Below are positions 1 through 8,759 of a DNA stretch of 64,000 bases, one piece after another. Each line of letters starts with the position of its first letter. Position 1 is the stretch's first letter. The translations under genes and the position numbers were made by a program. The notes beneath the pieces were generated by a model. The model did no database searches and was not told where the DNA came from. It worked only from the letters and a program-made list of their open reading frames with translations. The DNA comes from Planomonospora parontospora (GTDB taxonomy: Bacteria > Actinomycetota > Actinomycetes > Streptosporangiales > Streptosporangiaceae). Where the stretch lies: positions 310,001 through 374,000 of the forward strand of contig BMQD01000001.1 of the NCBI GenBank assembly GCA_014647935.1, read 5' to 3'.

Positions 1-1
1 C

Positions 2-778
2 GCGAACGACTTCGCCGCCGCCGACCAGTACATCGACTACACGGTGAACCCCGAGGGGACCGGGGCGCTGGCCACCGACCTGAAGTACGACACGGAAAGC
101 TACGCCCTGGTCTCGATCATCGACCGGGCCGGCGGCGCGGTGAACAAGGTCAGGCTCACCAAGGCGCCGGTCTACCCGTCTCTGCCGCAGTGGTCGCCGG
201 ACGGGAGCAAGGGACTGGTCACGCTGTACCGGGCGGACACCGACGCGACCAAGCCCAGCCACCCGTACGGCTACGCGATCATCGACATCGCCACCCGGAA
301 GGCGAAGATCGTCAAGGTGAAGGAGAAGGACGCCGGGACGTGGAGCTACTTCTGGCGGGGTGACGGCCGCGCGGTCGGCACCTGGGCGATCGACGGCGAC
401 ACCCACCGCATCCGCTTCTACGACCTGCAGGGCACGATCCTGCAGACCCTGCTCGACGTGGGCAAGCCGCTCACCGTCGAGGGGGAGGACGTCAACCCGT
501 CCGGGTCGCTGATCATGACGTACTGCAAGGGGACCGAGCAGGAGATCTGCGTCTGGTCCACCGCCGCCGACGGGGAGCCGCAGGCCCGCATCCCCTTCGT
601 GACGGAGCGGGTCGTCGGCTGGTACGACGACCAGCACATCGCGGCCTGGCGGGCGAGGGGCTCCGGCTTCGAGGCGGTCGTGATCGACCTGAAGGGCGAG
701 GTCAAGCGGGTGCTCGCGGAGACCGCGGACGCCAAGGAGTACGAGAAGCAGTTCATGCGCTACACCCGGGTGAGCTGA
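2..778 (+). CDS. TolB/WD40-like beta-propeller protein, C-terminal part
   Basis: The open frame enters from the left edge of the window (first full codon at base 2), so the N-terminus is missing. A GTG at base 44 is probably internal. The visible 258 residues have the pattern of a beta-propeller: short blades with motifs such as WSPDGSKGLVTLY and several hydrophobic strands ending in charged turns. No catalytic signature is seen. Proteins of this kind are often extracytoplasmic scaffolds or sensor domains in actinobacteria, but location cannot be judged without the N-terminus. It ends 171 bases before the convergent nadA gene, with a strong palindrome between. The fold is fairly sure, the function unknown. 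Confidence 0.6.
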   Translation, partial: ANDFAAADQYIDYTVNPEGTGALATDLKYDTESYALVSIIDRAGGAVNKVRLTKAPVYPSLPQWSPDGSKGLVTLYRADTDATKPSHPYGYAIIDIATRKAKIVKVKEKDAGTWSYFWRGDGRAVGTWAIDGDTHRIRFYDLQGTILQTLLDVGKPLTVEGEDVNPSGSLIMTYCKGTEQEICVWSTAADGEPQARIPFVTERVVGWYDDQHIAAWRARGSGFEAVVIDLKGEVKRVLAETADAKEYEKQFMRYTRVS

Positions 779-779
779 C

Positions 780-817
780 CCGCCGTACTCCGCCCGGGCC
801 CGGGCGGAGTACGGCGG
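780..817. terminator. 38-bp perfect palindrome, bidirectional terminator candidate
   Basis: Arms of 19 bases (CCGCCGTACTCCGCCCGGG and its exact complement) abut without a loop. The element sits 2 bases after the stop of the propeller gene, between convergent genes. As RNA it would fold from either strand. There is no T-run, which is common for actinobacterial terminators. Confidence 0.6.
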
Positions 818-865
818 TCCGGGCGTGCTCCGGCCACCGGGACACGGCCTCTGCGAGGGTACGGC

Positions 866-894
866 GAAGGCCCCGGCGCACGGCCGGGGCCTTC
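866..894 (-). terminator. Hairpin terminator after nadA
   Basis: A 12-base stem GAAGGCCCCGGC / GCCGGGGCCTTC with a 5-base loop lies 55 bases beyond the nadA stop codon. This placement fits transcription termination of nadA, and the hairpin could also act for the opposite strand. Confidence 0.6.
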
Positions 895-948
895 AGGGTG
901 CCACGGGGGTCCGCGGCGGCCCGGTCCCGCGACAGGCGGGACCGGGGG

Positions 949-2103
949 TCACGGCAGGGCGAGCATCCGGTCCAGGGCGACCTTGGCCCAGTGGGTGGTG
1001 TCGGGGTCCACGGTGATCCGGTTGACGACCTGGCCGGCGGCCAGGGACTCCAGCGCCCAGACCAGGTGCGGCAGGTCGATCCGGTTCATCGTCGAGCAGT
1101 AGCAGACGGTCCGGTCCAGGAACGACACGTTCTTGTCGGGGAACATCGCCCCGAGCCGCTTGACCAGGTTGAGCTCGGTGCCGATGGCCCAGGAGGAGCC
1201 GGCCGGGGCCTCGGTGAGCTTCTTGATGATGTGCTCGGTCGAGCCGACGTGGTCGGCCTTGACGACCACCTCGTGCCGGCACTCGGGGTGGACCAGCACG
1301 TTGACGCCGGGGATGCGCGCCCGGACGTCGTCCACGCTCTCCGCGGTGAACCGGCCGTGCACCGAGCAGTGCCCCCGCCACAGGATCATCTTGGCGTCGC
1401 GGAGCTGCTGCTCGGTCAGGCCGCCGTTCGGCCGGTGCGGGTTGTAGACGACGCAGTCGTCCAGGGACAGGCCCATCTCCAGCACGGCCGTGTTGCGGCC
1501 CAGGTGCTGGTCGGGCAGGAACAGCACCTTCTCGCCGCGGGAGAAGGCCCAGTCCAGGGCCCGGCGCGCGTTGGAGGAGGTGCACACGGCGCCGCCGTTG
1601 CGCCCGCAGAACGCCTTGATGTCGGCGCTGGAGTTCATGTAGGTGATCGGCACCGTGACGTCGGCGATGCCGGCGTCGGCGAGCGCGTCCCAGCACTCCT
1701 CGACCTGGTCGAAGGTGGCCATGTCGGCCATGGAGCACCCGGCCGCCATGTCCGGGAGCACGACCTTCTGGGAGTCGCCGGTCAGGATGTCGGCCGACTC
1801 GGCCATGAAGTGCACGCCGCAGAAGACGATGTACTCGGCCTCGGGACGGGCCGCGGCCTGCTGGGCGAGCTTGAACGAGTCGCCGGTCACGTCGGCGAAC
1901 CGGATGACCTCGTCGCGCTGGTAGTGGTGGCCGAGCACGAAGACCCGGTCGCCGAGCGCCGCCTTGGCCCGCTCCGCGCGCTCCACGAGCGCCGGATCGG
2001 AGGCCGGCGGCAGCTCACCCGGGCAGTCCACCCCGCGCTCACTGTGCGGGTCGGCCTGGCGGCCGAGGACGAAGAGCGGAAGCCCGGTCTCGGTGGTCGT
2101 CAC
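949..2103 (-). CDS. nadA: Quinolinate synthase NadA
   Basis: Condenses iminoaspartate with dihydroxyacetone phosphate to quinolinate in de novo NAD synthesis, using a 4Fe-4S cluster. The protein has the conserved NadA blocks VLGHHYQRDEV, FCGVHFMAESADILTGD, PDMAAGCSMADMA, VHPECRHEV and VCYCSTMNRIDLPHL, which contain the cluster cysteines. About 384 residues, the usual length for the long actinobacterial form. The start is set at GTG 2103 because the AAGGGGG ribosome site at 2111-2117 is correctly spaced for it. A GTG two codons upstream (2109) lies too close to that site. nadB and nadC are not in the window. Diverges from the erpA-like gene. Confidence 0.95.
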   Translation of the reverse strand: MTTTETGLPLFVLGRQADPHSERGVDCPGELPPASDPALVERAERAKAALGDRVFVLGHHYQRDEVIRFADVTGDSFKLAQQAAARPEAEYIVFCGVHFMAESADILTGDSQKVVLPDMAAGCSMADMATFDQVEECWDALADAGIADVTVPITYMNSSADIKAFCGRNGGAVCTSSNARRALDWAFSRGEKVLFLPDQHLGRNTAVLEMGLSLDDCVVYNPHRPNGGLTEQQLRDAKMILWRGHCSVHGRFTAESVDDVRARIPGVNVLVHPECRHEVVVKADHVGSTEHIIKKLTEAPAGSSWAIGTELNLVKRLGAMFPDKNVSFLDRTVCYCSTMNRIDLPHLVWALESLAAGQVVNRITVDPDTTHWAKVALDRMLALP

Positions 2104-2118
2104 GACCACACCCCCTTA

Positions 2119-2133
2119 TCGTCTAAGTGACGA
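2119..2133. promoter_or_regulatory. Inverted repeat upstream of nadA
   Basis: TCGTC-TAAGT-GACGA lies just upstream of the nadA ribosome site in the divergent nadA/erpA interval. NAD genes are often controlled by NrtR or NadR-type repressors, so it may be an operator. Which regulator would bind is not known, and a chance repeat is possible because the arms are only 5 bases. Confidence 0.3.
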
Positions 2134-2284
2134 CTAATCATGACACACGGTCCGGGGGATTTATTCCGAGGGGGCGGGGGATCGGAATGCATGGCATCCC
2201 GCGGGTGTTGGTAGCGTCTGAGAAGGACGTCAGAAACAGACAGCCGTTCAGACGGGCGGTTGACGTAGACGCGGGAGTCACCAC

Positions 2285-2638
2285 ATGTCGGTTGAGAGCA
2301 GCGAGACCACGGCGCAGGGCCTGATCCTGAGCGACGCGGCCGCGGCCAAGGTCAAGAGCCTGCTGGAGCAGCAGGGCGAGGAGGGCCTCCAGCTGCGTGT
2401 GGCCGTGCAGCCCGGCGGCTGCTCCGGCCTGCGCTACCAGCTCTTCTTCGACGACCGTTCGATGGACGGCGACGTCGTCACGGACTTCAACGGTGTCAGC
2501 GTGGTCACCGACCGGATGAGCGCGCCGTACCTCGTGGGCGCCACGGTCGACTTCGTCGACACGATCGAGAAGCAGGGCTTCACGATCGACAACCCGAACG
2601 CCACGGGCTCCTGCGCCTGCGGCGACTCGTTCAACTGA
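2285..2638 (+). CDS. erpA: Iron-sulfur cluster insertion protein, ErpA/HesB type
   Basis: An A-type carrier of 117 residues that holds and delivers Fe-S clusters to apoproteins. It shows the three conserved cysteines of the family: one in GGCSGLRYQL near residue 43 and two in the C-terminal GSCACGDSF (CxC). The location next to nadA, whose product needs a 4Fe-4S cluster, is fitting. Gene order resembles M. tuberculosis, where an ErpA-like gene lies close to an adenosine kinase gene and ctaC. A GGGAG ribosome site precedes the ATG. Closed downstream by a strong terminator. Confidence 0.92.
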   Translation: MSVESSETTAQGLILSDAAAAKVKSLLEQQGEEGLQLRVAVQPGGCSGLRYQLFFDDRSMDGDVVTDFNGVSVVTDRMSAPYLVGATVDFVDTIEKQGFTIDNPNATGSCACGDSFN

Positions 2639-2664
2639 GCCGGCCGTACGGCCGACACGCCTGA

Positions 2665-2706
2665 AAAGCCCTGCCGGGTGAGACGTTCCTCACCCGGCAG
2701 GGCTTT
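2665..2706 (+). terminator. Terminator after erpA
   Basis: An 18-bp perfect stem (AAAGCCCTGCCGGGTGAG and complement) with a 6-base loop, starting 27 bases after the erpA stop and ending in CTTT. This is a textbook intrinsic terminator shape. Confidence 0.8.
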
Positions 2707-2778
2707 CACGTGCCATGACTTGGCGTATTCTTGCGTGGCTCACCGCCCGAAGATGCTGACAACGAGGAGAAGGATCCC

Positions 2779-3765
2779 GTGCGCATCGCCGTCACCGGCT
2801 CAATCGCGACCGACCATCTGATGACCTTCCCGGGCAGGTTCGGTGATCAGCTGATCGCCGACCAGCTCGACCGGGTCTCCCTGTCGTTCCTCGTAGACGA
2901 CCTGCAAGTCCGCCGTGGCGGCTGCGCGGCCAACATCGCCTTCGGCATGGGCTGTCTGGGCCTGTCGCCGATCCTGGTCGGCGCGGTCGGCGCCGACTTC
3001 GCCGACTACCGCTCCTGGCTGGAGCGCCACGGCGTCGACTGCGGCTCGGTGCACATCTCCGAGACGTACCACACGGCCCGCTTCCTGTGCACCACCGACG
3101 AGGAGCACAACCAGATCGCGTCGTTCTACACCGGCGCGATGGCCGACGCCCGGCTGATCGAGCTGCAGCCGATCGCCGACCGGGTGGGCGGCCTCGACCT
3201 GGTGCTGGTCAGCCCCAACGACCCCGACGCGATGCTCCGGCACACCGACGAGGCCCGCCAGCGCGGGATCCCGTTCGCCGCCGACCCCTCCCAGCAGCTG
3301 GCCCGCATGTCCGGCGAGGACATCCGCCTGCTGATCGACGGCGCCGCCTACCTGTTCAGCAACGACTACGAGAAGGGCCTGATCGAGCAGAAGACGGGCT
3401 GGTCCGACGAGGAGGTCCTCGACCGGGTCGGCGTCCGCATCACCACGCTCGGTCCCAAGGGCGCCGTGATCGACCGCAAGGGCGAGCCGTCGCTGCACGT
3501 CTCCCCGGCCCCCGAGCTCGGCAAGGCCGACCCCACCGGCGTCGGCGACGCCTTCCGTGCGGGCTTCCTGGCGGGTCTGGCCTGGGGCCTGTCCCCGGAG
3601 CGCTGCGGCCAGATCGGCAACCTCACCGCCACGCACGTCCTGGAGCGCGTCGGCTGCCAGGAGTACGAGCTCGGCCAGAAGGTCTTCCTGGAGCGCTTCA
3701 CCGACGCCTACGGCGCCGAGGCCGCCGCCGAGGTGGCCGGGTTCGTGCGCTGCCACCACGCCTGA
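2779..3765 (+). CDS. adoK: PfkB-family kinase, probably adenosine kinase
   Basis: A ribokinase-fold sugar/nucleoside kinase of 328 residues. The start at GTG 2779 is chosen because AGGAGAAGGA precedes it; an in-frame TTG at 2731 has no such site. Motifs seen: the N-terminal IAVTGSIATDHLM, the glycine pair VRRGGCAANIAFGMG, AADPSQQLARMSGEDI, and the C-terminal DPTGVGDAFRAGF with the catalytic Asp. The sequence closely matches what I remember of the actinobacterial adenosine kinase AdoK (M. tuberculosis Rv2202c, SIATDHLM start), which phosphorylates adenosine to AMP. It sits in the same neighbourhood as in that species. A different sugar substrate cannot be excluded. Confidence 0.82.
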   Translation: MRIAVTGSIATDHLMTFPGRFGDQLIADQLDRVSLSFLVDDLQVRRGGCAANIAFGMGCLGLSPILVGAVGADFADYRSWLERHGVDCGSVHISETYHTARFLCTTDEEHNQIASFYTGAMADARLIELQPIADRVGGLDLVLVSPNDPDAMLRHTDEARQRGIPFAADPSQQLARMSGEDIRLLIDGAAYLFSNDYEKGLIEQKTGWSDEEVLDRVGVRITTLGPKGAVIDRKGEPSLHVSPAPELGKADPTGVGDAFRAGFLAGLAWGLSPERCGQIGNLTATHVLERVGCQEYELGQKVFLERFTDAYGAEAAAEVAGFVRCHHA

Positions 3766-3821
3766 CCCCGCCGGGCCCCGGGACCGGTCTCCACGGACCG
3801 GCCCCGGACCTCGCCGGGGTC

Positions 3822-4244
3822 TCAGGCCCTGGCGTAGACGCGGTGGACGAAGTCCGCGAGCTTGTCGTCCGGCAGGTTCTTGGCCAGGTCGGCCTCACTG
3901 ATCATGCCGACGATCCGGCCGTTCTCGATCACCGGGAGCCGCTTGATCTGGTTCTGCTCCATCTTGGTGAGGGCTTCTTCGACGCTGGCCTCGGCCGGCA
4001 CCCAGACCAGCCCGGTGGCGAGCTCTCCGGCGGTGGTCCGCGCCGGGTCCTTGCCCTCGGCGATGCACTTCACGATGATGTCGCGATCGGTGATGATCCC
4101 CTTGAGCCGGTCGTCGCTGCCGCAGATGGGCAGCGCCCCGACGTTCATCTCCCGCATGAGCTGCGCGGCGCGGTCGAGCGTCTCCTCGGCCTGGATGCAC
4201 TGGCAGCCGGCGCTCATCAGATCCTTGGCGGTCTCCCCGCTCAT
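3822..4244 (-). CDS. CBS-domain pair protein (Hrp1-like)
   Basis: 140 residues made of two CBS motifs and little else. The first covers about residues 10-60 (AKDLMSAGCQCIQ... GALPICGSDDRLKGIITDRDI), the second 75-130 (ATGLVWVPAEASVEEALTKM... KRLPVIENGRIVGMISEADL). Stand-alone CBS pairs bind adenine nucleotides and act as energy sensors; the M. tuberculosis Hrp1 protein is a relative induced in hypoxia. The start at ATG 4244 follows GGGGGGAG; longer in-frame versions upstream lack family support. The ribosome site is within a 10-bp inverted repeat, see the separate entry. Convergent with the adenosine kinase gene. Confidence 0.85.
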   Translation of the reverse strand: MSGETAKDLMSAGCQCIQAEETLDRAAQLMREMNVGALPICGSDDRLKGIITDRDIIVKCIAEGKDPARTTAGELATGLVWVPAEASVEEALTKMEQNQIKRLPVIENGRIVGMISEADLAKNLPDDKLADFVHRVYARA

Positions 4245-4249
4245 GGTGT

Positions 4250-4287
4250 CTCCCCCCGAGAACGTATGAACAGTACTTCGGGGGGAG
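4250..4287 (-). promoter_or_regulatory. Inverted repeat sequestering the CBS-gene ribosome site
   Basis: On the minus strand CTCCCCCCGA and TCGGGGGGAG form perfect 10-bp arms 18 bases apart. The second arm is the Shine-Dalgarno sequence of the CBS gene, 5 bases before its ATG. If transcription begins upstream of both arms, the ribosome site would be locked in a GC-rich hairpin. If the start site lies between the arms, the repeat may be a DNA operator instead. Confidence 0.5.
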
Positions 4288-4308
4288 CCGTACCCGTTTT
4301 CGGGCGAA

Positions 4309-4578
4309 TCAGTAATTGCGCCGCACGTGGATCGCCCAGCCGCCCTCGGGGAGCTCATGGCTGGCCACGTGGCGGTGGGACTTCAGCCGGCACCAGGCGG
4401 GCACGTCCGTGAAGGCCGCGGGGTCGTCGGCGAGGACGGAGACGACCGCGTTCAGCGGGACCTCGTTGATCCGCTCGGCGAGCATGATGATCGGGATCGG
4501 GCACTTCTTGCCCAGCGCGTCGATGGTCAGCGCCGGCGGCTGCACGGCCTCCTCCGCAGGGGCCTGTCTGGACGACAT
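4309..4578 (-). CDS. TusA/SirA-family sulfur carrier
   Basis: A small 89-residue protein with the family's sulfur-carrying motif CPIPI (Cys26) after ALGKK, and the typical alternation of strands and helices (NAVVSVLADDPAAFTDVPAW, then GWAIHVRR near the end). TusA proteins accept persulfide sulfur from a cysteine desulfurase and pass it on, for example to tRNA thiolation or molybdenum cofactor enzymes. The partner gene for a cysteine desulfurase lies 26 bases upstream in the same direction. Both a molybdopterin enzyme and a ThiI-type tRNA thiolase occur later in this window, but linking them is inference. Start at ATG 4578. Confidence 0.88.
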   Translation of the reverse strand: MSSRQAPAEEAVQPPALTIDALGKKCPIPIIMLAERINEVPLNAVVSVLADDPAAFTDVPAWCRLKSHRHVASHELPEGGWAIHVRRNY

Positions 4579-4604
4579 CACGCTCTCACTCCCCGACTTC
4601 TTCC

Positions 4605-5741
4605 TCACGACCTGACCCCGGCCTCCTCGCGGATCCTGCGCACCGTCTCCGGCAGCAGGGCGAGGAAGCGGTCGACGTCCGCGGCGGACGCGCCCCGGGG
4701 CAGCGATACCCGGACATTCCCATGCGTAAGCACGCCCATGGCTTCCAGGACGTGCGATGGACGAAGCGTACTCGCCGTGCAGGAACTTCCGGAGGACACG
4801 GCGAAACCGGCCCGGTCCAGCTCGGTCAGCAGCGCCTCGCCCTCCACGTAGAGGCAGGAGAAGGTGACGATGTGCGGCACCCGTGCGACGGGATCGCCGA
4901 TCACCTCGACGTCGGGGACGAGCCGGGGCACCTCGGACCTGATCCGGTCGACCAGCGCCGACAGGCGCTCGCCCTCGCGGGCCGACTCGGCCGCCATGGC
5001 CCGCAGCGCGGCGGCCGCCGCGACCACCGCGGGCACGTTCTCGAACCCCGGGACCCGGCGGCGCTCCCGGTCGTCCTCCGGCAGCGGGCTGCGCCACCGG
5101 GTGCCCTTGCGGACCGCCAGCACGCCGACGCCGGCGGGCCCGCCCCACTTGTGCGCGCTGGCGGTCAGCACCGACCACCCGGCGGGCACCGGCAGGCGGC
5201 CCGCCGTCTGCGCGGCGTCCACCAGCAGCGGCACCCCGGCCGCGGCGCACGCCTCCGCGGCCTCGGCCACCGGCTGGACCGTGCCGACCTCGTGGTTGGC
5301 GCTCTGCAGGCAGGCCAGCGCCGTGCCCTCGGCGGCGACGGCGGCGCCGAACTCGGCCGGATCGACCATGCCGGTACGGCCGACGCCCACCGGGGCCACC
5401 TCGCCGCCGTCGCGCTCGTGCACGCCCGCGGCGTGCAGCACGCTGGAGTGCTCCACCGCCGAGACGACCAGGCGGCGGCCCGCGCGGCGCCGCCCCGCCA
5501 GGGCGCCCAGCACGCCCAGATGGACCGCCTGGGTGCCGGACGCGGTGAAGGAGACCTCGTCCGGCCGGGCGCCGAGCACCTCGGCGATCTCCTCCCGCGC
5601 CTGTTCCAGTAACATCCTTGCCCGGCGGGCCGGACCGTACAGCCGTGCGGGGTCGGCCCAGCCGGCGTCGAGCGCCGCCACCAGCGCCTCGCGTGCCCGG
5701 GGATGCAGCGGCTCGGTGGAGGCCGCGTCGAAGTACGCCAC
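4605..5741 (-). CDS. Cysteine desulfurase (class V aminotransferase, NifS/IscS-like)
   Basis: A PLP enzyme that takes sulfur from cysteine, giving alanine and an enzyme persulfide. 378 residues from GTG 5741 (AYFDAASTEPLHPRAREAL). Features seen: FTASGTQAVHLGVLG, the cofactor-binding LLVDAAQTAGRLPV, the PLP lysine in LTASAHKWGGPAGVGVL, and the catalytic cysteine in SSGSSCTASTLRPSH. A longer open frame upstream is not supported by the family start. It forms a two-gene unit with the downstream TusA-like gene, so it is probably the sulfur donor for that carrier. The gene diverges from ctaC with 167 bases between. Confidence 0.9.
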   Translation of the reverse strand: MAYFDAASTEPLHPRAREALVAALDAGWADPARLYGPARRARMLLEQAREEIAEVLGARPDEVSFTASGTQAVHLGVLGALAGRRRAGRRLVVSAVEHSSVLHAAGVHERDGGEVAPVGVGRTGMVDPAEFGAAVAAEGTALACLQSANHEVGTVQPVAEAAEACAAAGVPLLVDAAQTAGRLPVPAGWSVLTASAHKWGGPAGVGVLAVRKGTRWRSPLPEDDRERRRVPGFENVPAVVAAAAALRAMAAESAREGERLSALVDRIRSEVPRLVPDVEVIGDPVARVPHIVTFSCLYVEGEALLTELDRAGFAVSSGSSCTASTLRPSHVLEAMGVLTHGNVRVSLPRGASAADVDRFLALLPETVRRIREEAGVRS

Positions 5742-5827
5742 GCCCCAATCGTCGCATCCCGCACGCCACAACCGGGGGCGGGCGGGGGACCGGGGGCGGT
5801 CCGCGCTAATGTGTCCCCCAGCGTGAA

Positions 5828-5850
5828 GCTGTGAACTGCATGCTGTGAAC
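5828..5850 (+). repeat. GCTGTGAAC direct repeat upstream of ctaC
   Basis: GCTGTGAAC occurs at 5828-5836 and again at 5842-5850, centres 14 bases apart, about 60-80 bases before ctaC. TGTGAA is the half-site core of redox and catabolite regulators such as Rex and CRP, but here the copies are direct, not inverted. It is a candidate control site for the oxidase operon. Confidence 0.35.
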
Positions 5851-5908
5851 CTGAATAAACGACCGCCCAGGAGCGACTCTTGGGCTTCATCTGTGGGGTA
5901 GGCGATCC

Positions 5909-6709
5909 GTGAGTCCGACCCGCCGTTCTGCACGGCGTCCGTTGGCCCGCCGCCGGGTGCCACGCACTGCCGCTCTGGCGCTGCTGCTGGTGTCCGCGAC
6001 GGCGTGCAGTGCCGAAGAGTGGTCCCGAGGCGGCATGCCGAAGGGCATCACCAAGCAGGCCGAGGCCGTCCAGAGTCTGTGGAACGGATCCTGGATCGCG
6101 GCGCTCGCCACCGGCGCGGTCGTGTGGGGCCTGATCCTGTGGTCCGCCGCGTTCCACCGCAAGCGGAAGAACTCCGCGGAGCTGCCGCCGCAGGTGCGCT
6201 ACAACCTGCCGATCGAGATGCTCTACACGATCGTGCCGCTGATCATGGTCAGCGTGCTGTTCTACTTCACCGCCCGGGACCAGAACTACATCAACGAGAT
6301 GTCGGCCACCCCGGACGTGAAGGTCAAGGTGGAGGGCTTCCAGTGGAGCTGGCGCTTCACCACCGAGGCGGGCGGCAAGCAGGCCCAGGTCATCGGCAGG
6401 CCCGCGGACAGCTACAAGGCCGCCGAGGCCCCGGAGCTGGTGCTCCCGGTGAAGAAGCGGATCGAGTTCGACCTGGTCTCGCCGGACGTCATCCACTCCT
6501 TCTGGGTGCCGGCCTTCCAGTTCAAGCGCGACGTGATTCCGGGCGTGCAGAACAAGTTCCAGGTCGAGACGCTGGATGAGCCCGGCGTCTACGCCGGTCG
6601 CTGCGCCGAGCTGTGCGGTGTGGACCACAGCCGGATGCTCTTCCGCGTGAAGCTCGTCTCCCAGGCCGAATTCGACCAGTACATCGCTAGCCAGGCGGGT
6701 GCCCAGTGA
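5909..6709 (+). CDS. ctaC: Cytochrome c oxidase subunit II
   Basis: The CuA-bearing subunit of aa3 oxidase, which accepts electrons from the bcc complex. 266 residues. An N-terminal lipoprotein signal with lipobox VSATAC (Cys32) is followed by two membrane helices ([16 protein letters not shown] and [17 protein letters not shown]) and an extracellular cupredoxin domain. The CuA ligands are visible in [12 protein letters not shown], together with an earlier His in VIHSFWVP. The gene overlaps ctaD by 4 bases (GTGA), so translation is coupled. The start GTG 5909 lacks an obvious Shine-Dalgarno site; a shorter in-frame start is not compatible with the signal peptide. Confidence 0.95.
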   Translation: MSPTRRSARRPLARRRVPRTAALALLLVSATACSAEEWSRGGMPKGITKQAEAVQSLWNGSWIAALATGAVVWGLILWSAAFHRKRKNSAELPPQVRYNLPIEMLYTIVPLIMVSVLFYFTARDQNYINEMSATPDVKVKVEGFQWSWRFTTEAGGKQAQVIGRPADSYKAAEAPELVLPVKKRIEFDLVSPDVIHSFWVPAFQFKRDVIPGVQNKFQVETLDEPGVYAGRCAELCGVDHSRMLFRVKLVSQAEFDQYIASQAGAQ

Positions 6710-8367
6710 CCGCAGAAAACCAGCCCGGCGCCCCCGCGCCGGTGCCGACCCGCAAGGGTTCGATCATCGCGAAGTGGGCGTCGTCCACCGACCACAAGGT
6801 GATCGGCAACCTCTACTTCATCACCTCGTTCGTGTTCTTCCTGATCGGCGGCGTGATGGCGCTGGTCATGCGGGCGGAGCTGGCCCAGCCGGGCCTGCAG
6901 TTCACCAGCAACGAGCAGTTCAACCAGCTGTTCACCATGCACGGCACGGTCATGCTGCTGATGTTCGCCACCCCGCTGTTCGCCGGCTTCGCCAACGCGA
7001 TCATGCCGCTGCAGATCGGCGCGCCCGACGTGGCGTTCCCCCGCCTGAACATGGTCAGCTACTGGCTCTTCCTGTTCGGCAGCACCATCGCCCTGTCGGG
7101 CTTCTTCACCCCGAACGGCGCGGCCAGCTTCGGCTGGTTCGCCTACACCCCGCTGTCGAACGCGATCAGCTCGCCGGGCATCGGCGGCGACCTGTGGATC
7201 GCCGGCCTGACCATCAGCGGTCTGGGCACGATCCTCGGCTCGGTCAACTTCATCACCACGATCGTCTGCATGCGCGCGCCGGGACTGACCATGTTCCGGA
7301 TGTCGATCTTCACCTGGAACATCCTGCTCACCTCGATCCTGGTGCTGATGGCCTTCCCGGTGCTGGCCGCCGCGCTGCTCGCGCTGTACTCCGACCGCAA
7401 GCTCGGCACCCACATCTTCGACCCGGCCACCGGCGGCGCGCTGCTCTGGCAGCACCTGTTCTGGTTCTTCGGCCACCCCGAGGTGTACATCATCGCGCTG
7501 CCGTTCTTCGGCATCGTGACGGAGATCCTGCCGGTCTTCAGCCGCAAGCCGCTCTTCGGCTACATCGGCCTGGTCGGCGCGACCATCGCCATCGCCGGTC
7601 TGTCGATCACCGTGTGGGCGCACCACATGTTCCCGACCGGCCAGGTGCTGCTGCCGTTCTTCTCGTTCATGACGTTCCTCATCGCGGTCCCGACCGGCGT
7701 GAAGTTCTTCAACTGGATCGGCACCATGTGGCGGGGCCACCTGTCGTTCGAGTCGCCGATGCTGTTCTCGGTCGGCTTCCTGGTCACCTTCCTGTTCGGC
7801 GGCCTGACCGGCGTCATCCTGGCCTCCCCGCCGCTGGACTTCCAGGTGACGGACTCCTACTTCGTGGTGGCGCACTTCCACTACGTCGTCTTCGGCACCG
7901 TGGTCTTCGCGATGTTCGCCGGCTTCTACTTCTGGTGGCCGAAGCTCACCGGCAAGATGCTCAACGACGCGCTCGGCAAGTTCCACTTCTGGACGCTGTT
8001 CGTCGGCTTCCACGCCACCTTCCTGGTCCAGCACTGGCTGGGCGCGCAGGGCTTCCCGCGCCGCTACGCCGACTACAGCCCGATCGACGGCTTCACCGAC
8101 CTGAACATGGTCTCCTCGGTGGGCGCGTTCCTGCTGGGTGCCTCCACGCTGCCGTTCCTCTACAACGTGTGGAAGACGGCCAAGAGCGCGCCCAAGGTCA
8201 CCGTGGACGACCCGTGGGGCTACGGCAACTCCCTGGAGTGGGCCACCTCCTGCCCGCCGCCGCGGCACAACTTCACCTCGCTGCCGCGCATCCGGTCCGA
8301 GCGTCCCGCGTTCGACCTCAAGCACCCGTACGCCCCGGCCAAGCGTGAGCTGGAGGAGGTCCGATGA
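6706..8367 (+). CDS. ctaD: Cytochrome c oxidase subunit I
   Basis: The catalytic subunit (heme a, heme a3-CuB) of aa3 oxidase; reduces oxygen to water and pumps protons. 553 residues with about 12 membrane helices. Conserved elements: the heme a His in LFTMHGTVM, the [13 protein letters not shown] segment with the CuB His and cross-linked Tyr, HHMFPTGQ with two CuB histidines, and HFHYVVFG with both heme His ligands of helix X. Middle gene of ctaC-ctaD-ctaF, with 4-base overlaps at both ends, so the three subunits are made together. Confidence 0.97.
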   Translation: MTAENQPGAPAPVPTRKGSIIAKWASSTDHKVIGNLYFITSFVFFLIGGVMALVMRAELAQPGLQFTSNEQFNQLFTMHGTVMLLMFATPLFAGFANAIMPLQIGAPDVAFPRLNMVSYWLFLFGSTIALSGFFTPNGAASFGWFAYTPLSNAISSPGIGGDLWIAGLTISGLGTILGSVNFITTIVCMRAPGLTMFRMSIFTWNILLTSILVLMAFPVLAAALLALYSDRKLGTHIFDPATGGALLWQHLFWFFGHPEVYIIALPFFGIVTEILPVFSRKPLFGYIGLVGATIAIAGLSITVWAHHMFPTGQVLLPFFSFMTFLIAVPTGVKFFNWIGTMWRGHLSFESPMLFSVGFLVTFLFGGLTGVILASPPLDFQVTDSYFVVAHFHYVVFGTVVFAMFAGFYFWWPKLTGKMLNDALGKFHFWTLFVGFHATFLVQHWLGAQGFPRRYADYSPIDGFTDLNMVSSVGAFLLGASTLPFLYNVWKTAKSAPKVTVDDPWGYGNSLEWATSCPPPRHNFTSLPRIRSERPAFDLKHPYAPAKRELEEVR

Positions 8368-8759
8368 AGGTTCAGGGCTGGCTGTTCATCCTCTGCGGCA
8401 TCTTCTTCGCCGCGGTGGACGTCGTCTACTGGTTCTGGTCCAAGGAGCCGGTCGGCACGACGGCGATGGCGATCTCGGTCGGCTTCGCGCTCATGATCGG
8501 TTACTACCTGATGTACACCGCCCGGCGGATCGGCGACCAGCCGTCGGACGACAAGCAGGGCGAGATCAGCGACGACGCGGGCGAGCTGGGCTTCTTCAGC
8601 CCGCACAGCTGGTGGCCGCTCTTCGTCTGCCTGGCCGTCGCGCTCGCCACCGTGGGCCTGGTCATCGGCTGGTGGCTGTTCATCATCGGCGTCTTCGCGA
8701 TCATCATGGCCATGATCGGTTTCGTCTTCGAGTACTACCGGGGCAACTTCTCGCACTGA
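8364..8759 (+). CDS. ctaF: Cytochrome c oxidase subunit IV (actinobacterial type)
   Basis: A small 131-residue membrane subunit specific to actinobacterial aa3 oxidases. Four hydrophobic helices are visible: two at the N-terminus ([20 protein letters not shown], then [18 protein letters not shown]), and two after a charged loop ([20 protein letters not shown], then [19 protein letters not shown]). The loop carries the typical [14 protein letters not shown] block. Translationally coupled to ctaD through ATGA. The stop codon region is repeated several times downstream, see the repeat entry. It helps hold the bcc-aa3 supercomplex together in related species. Confidence 0.93.
   Translation: MKVQGWLFILCGIFFAAVDVVYWFWSKEPVGTTAMAISVGFALMIGYYLMYTARRIGDQPSDDKQGEISDDAGELGFFSPHSWWPLFVCLAVALATVGLVIGWWLFIIGVFAIIMAMIGFVFEYYRGNFSH

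Noticed and set aside
893-1738. 281-codon minus-strand frame overlapping nadA
   Set aside because: Shadow of nadA in another frame, Arg/Gly-rich with no motifs.
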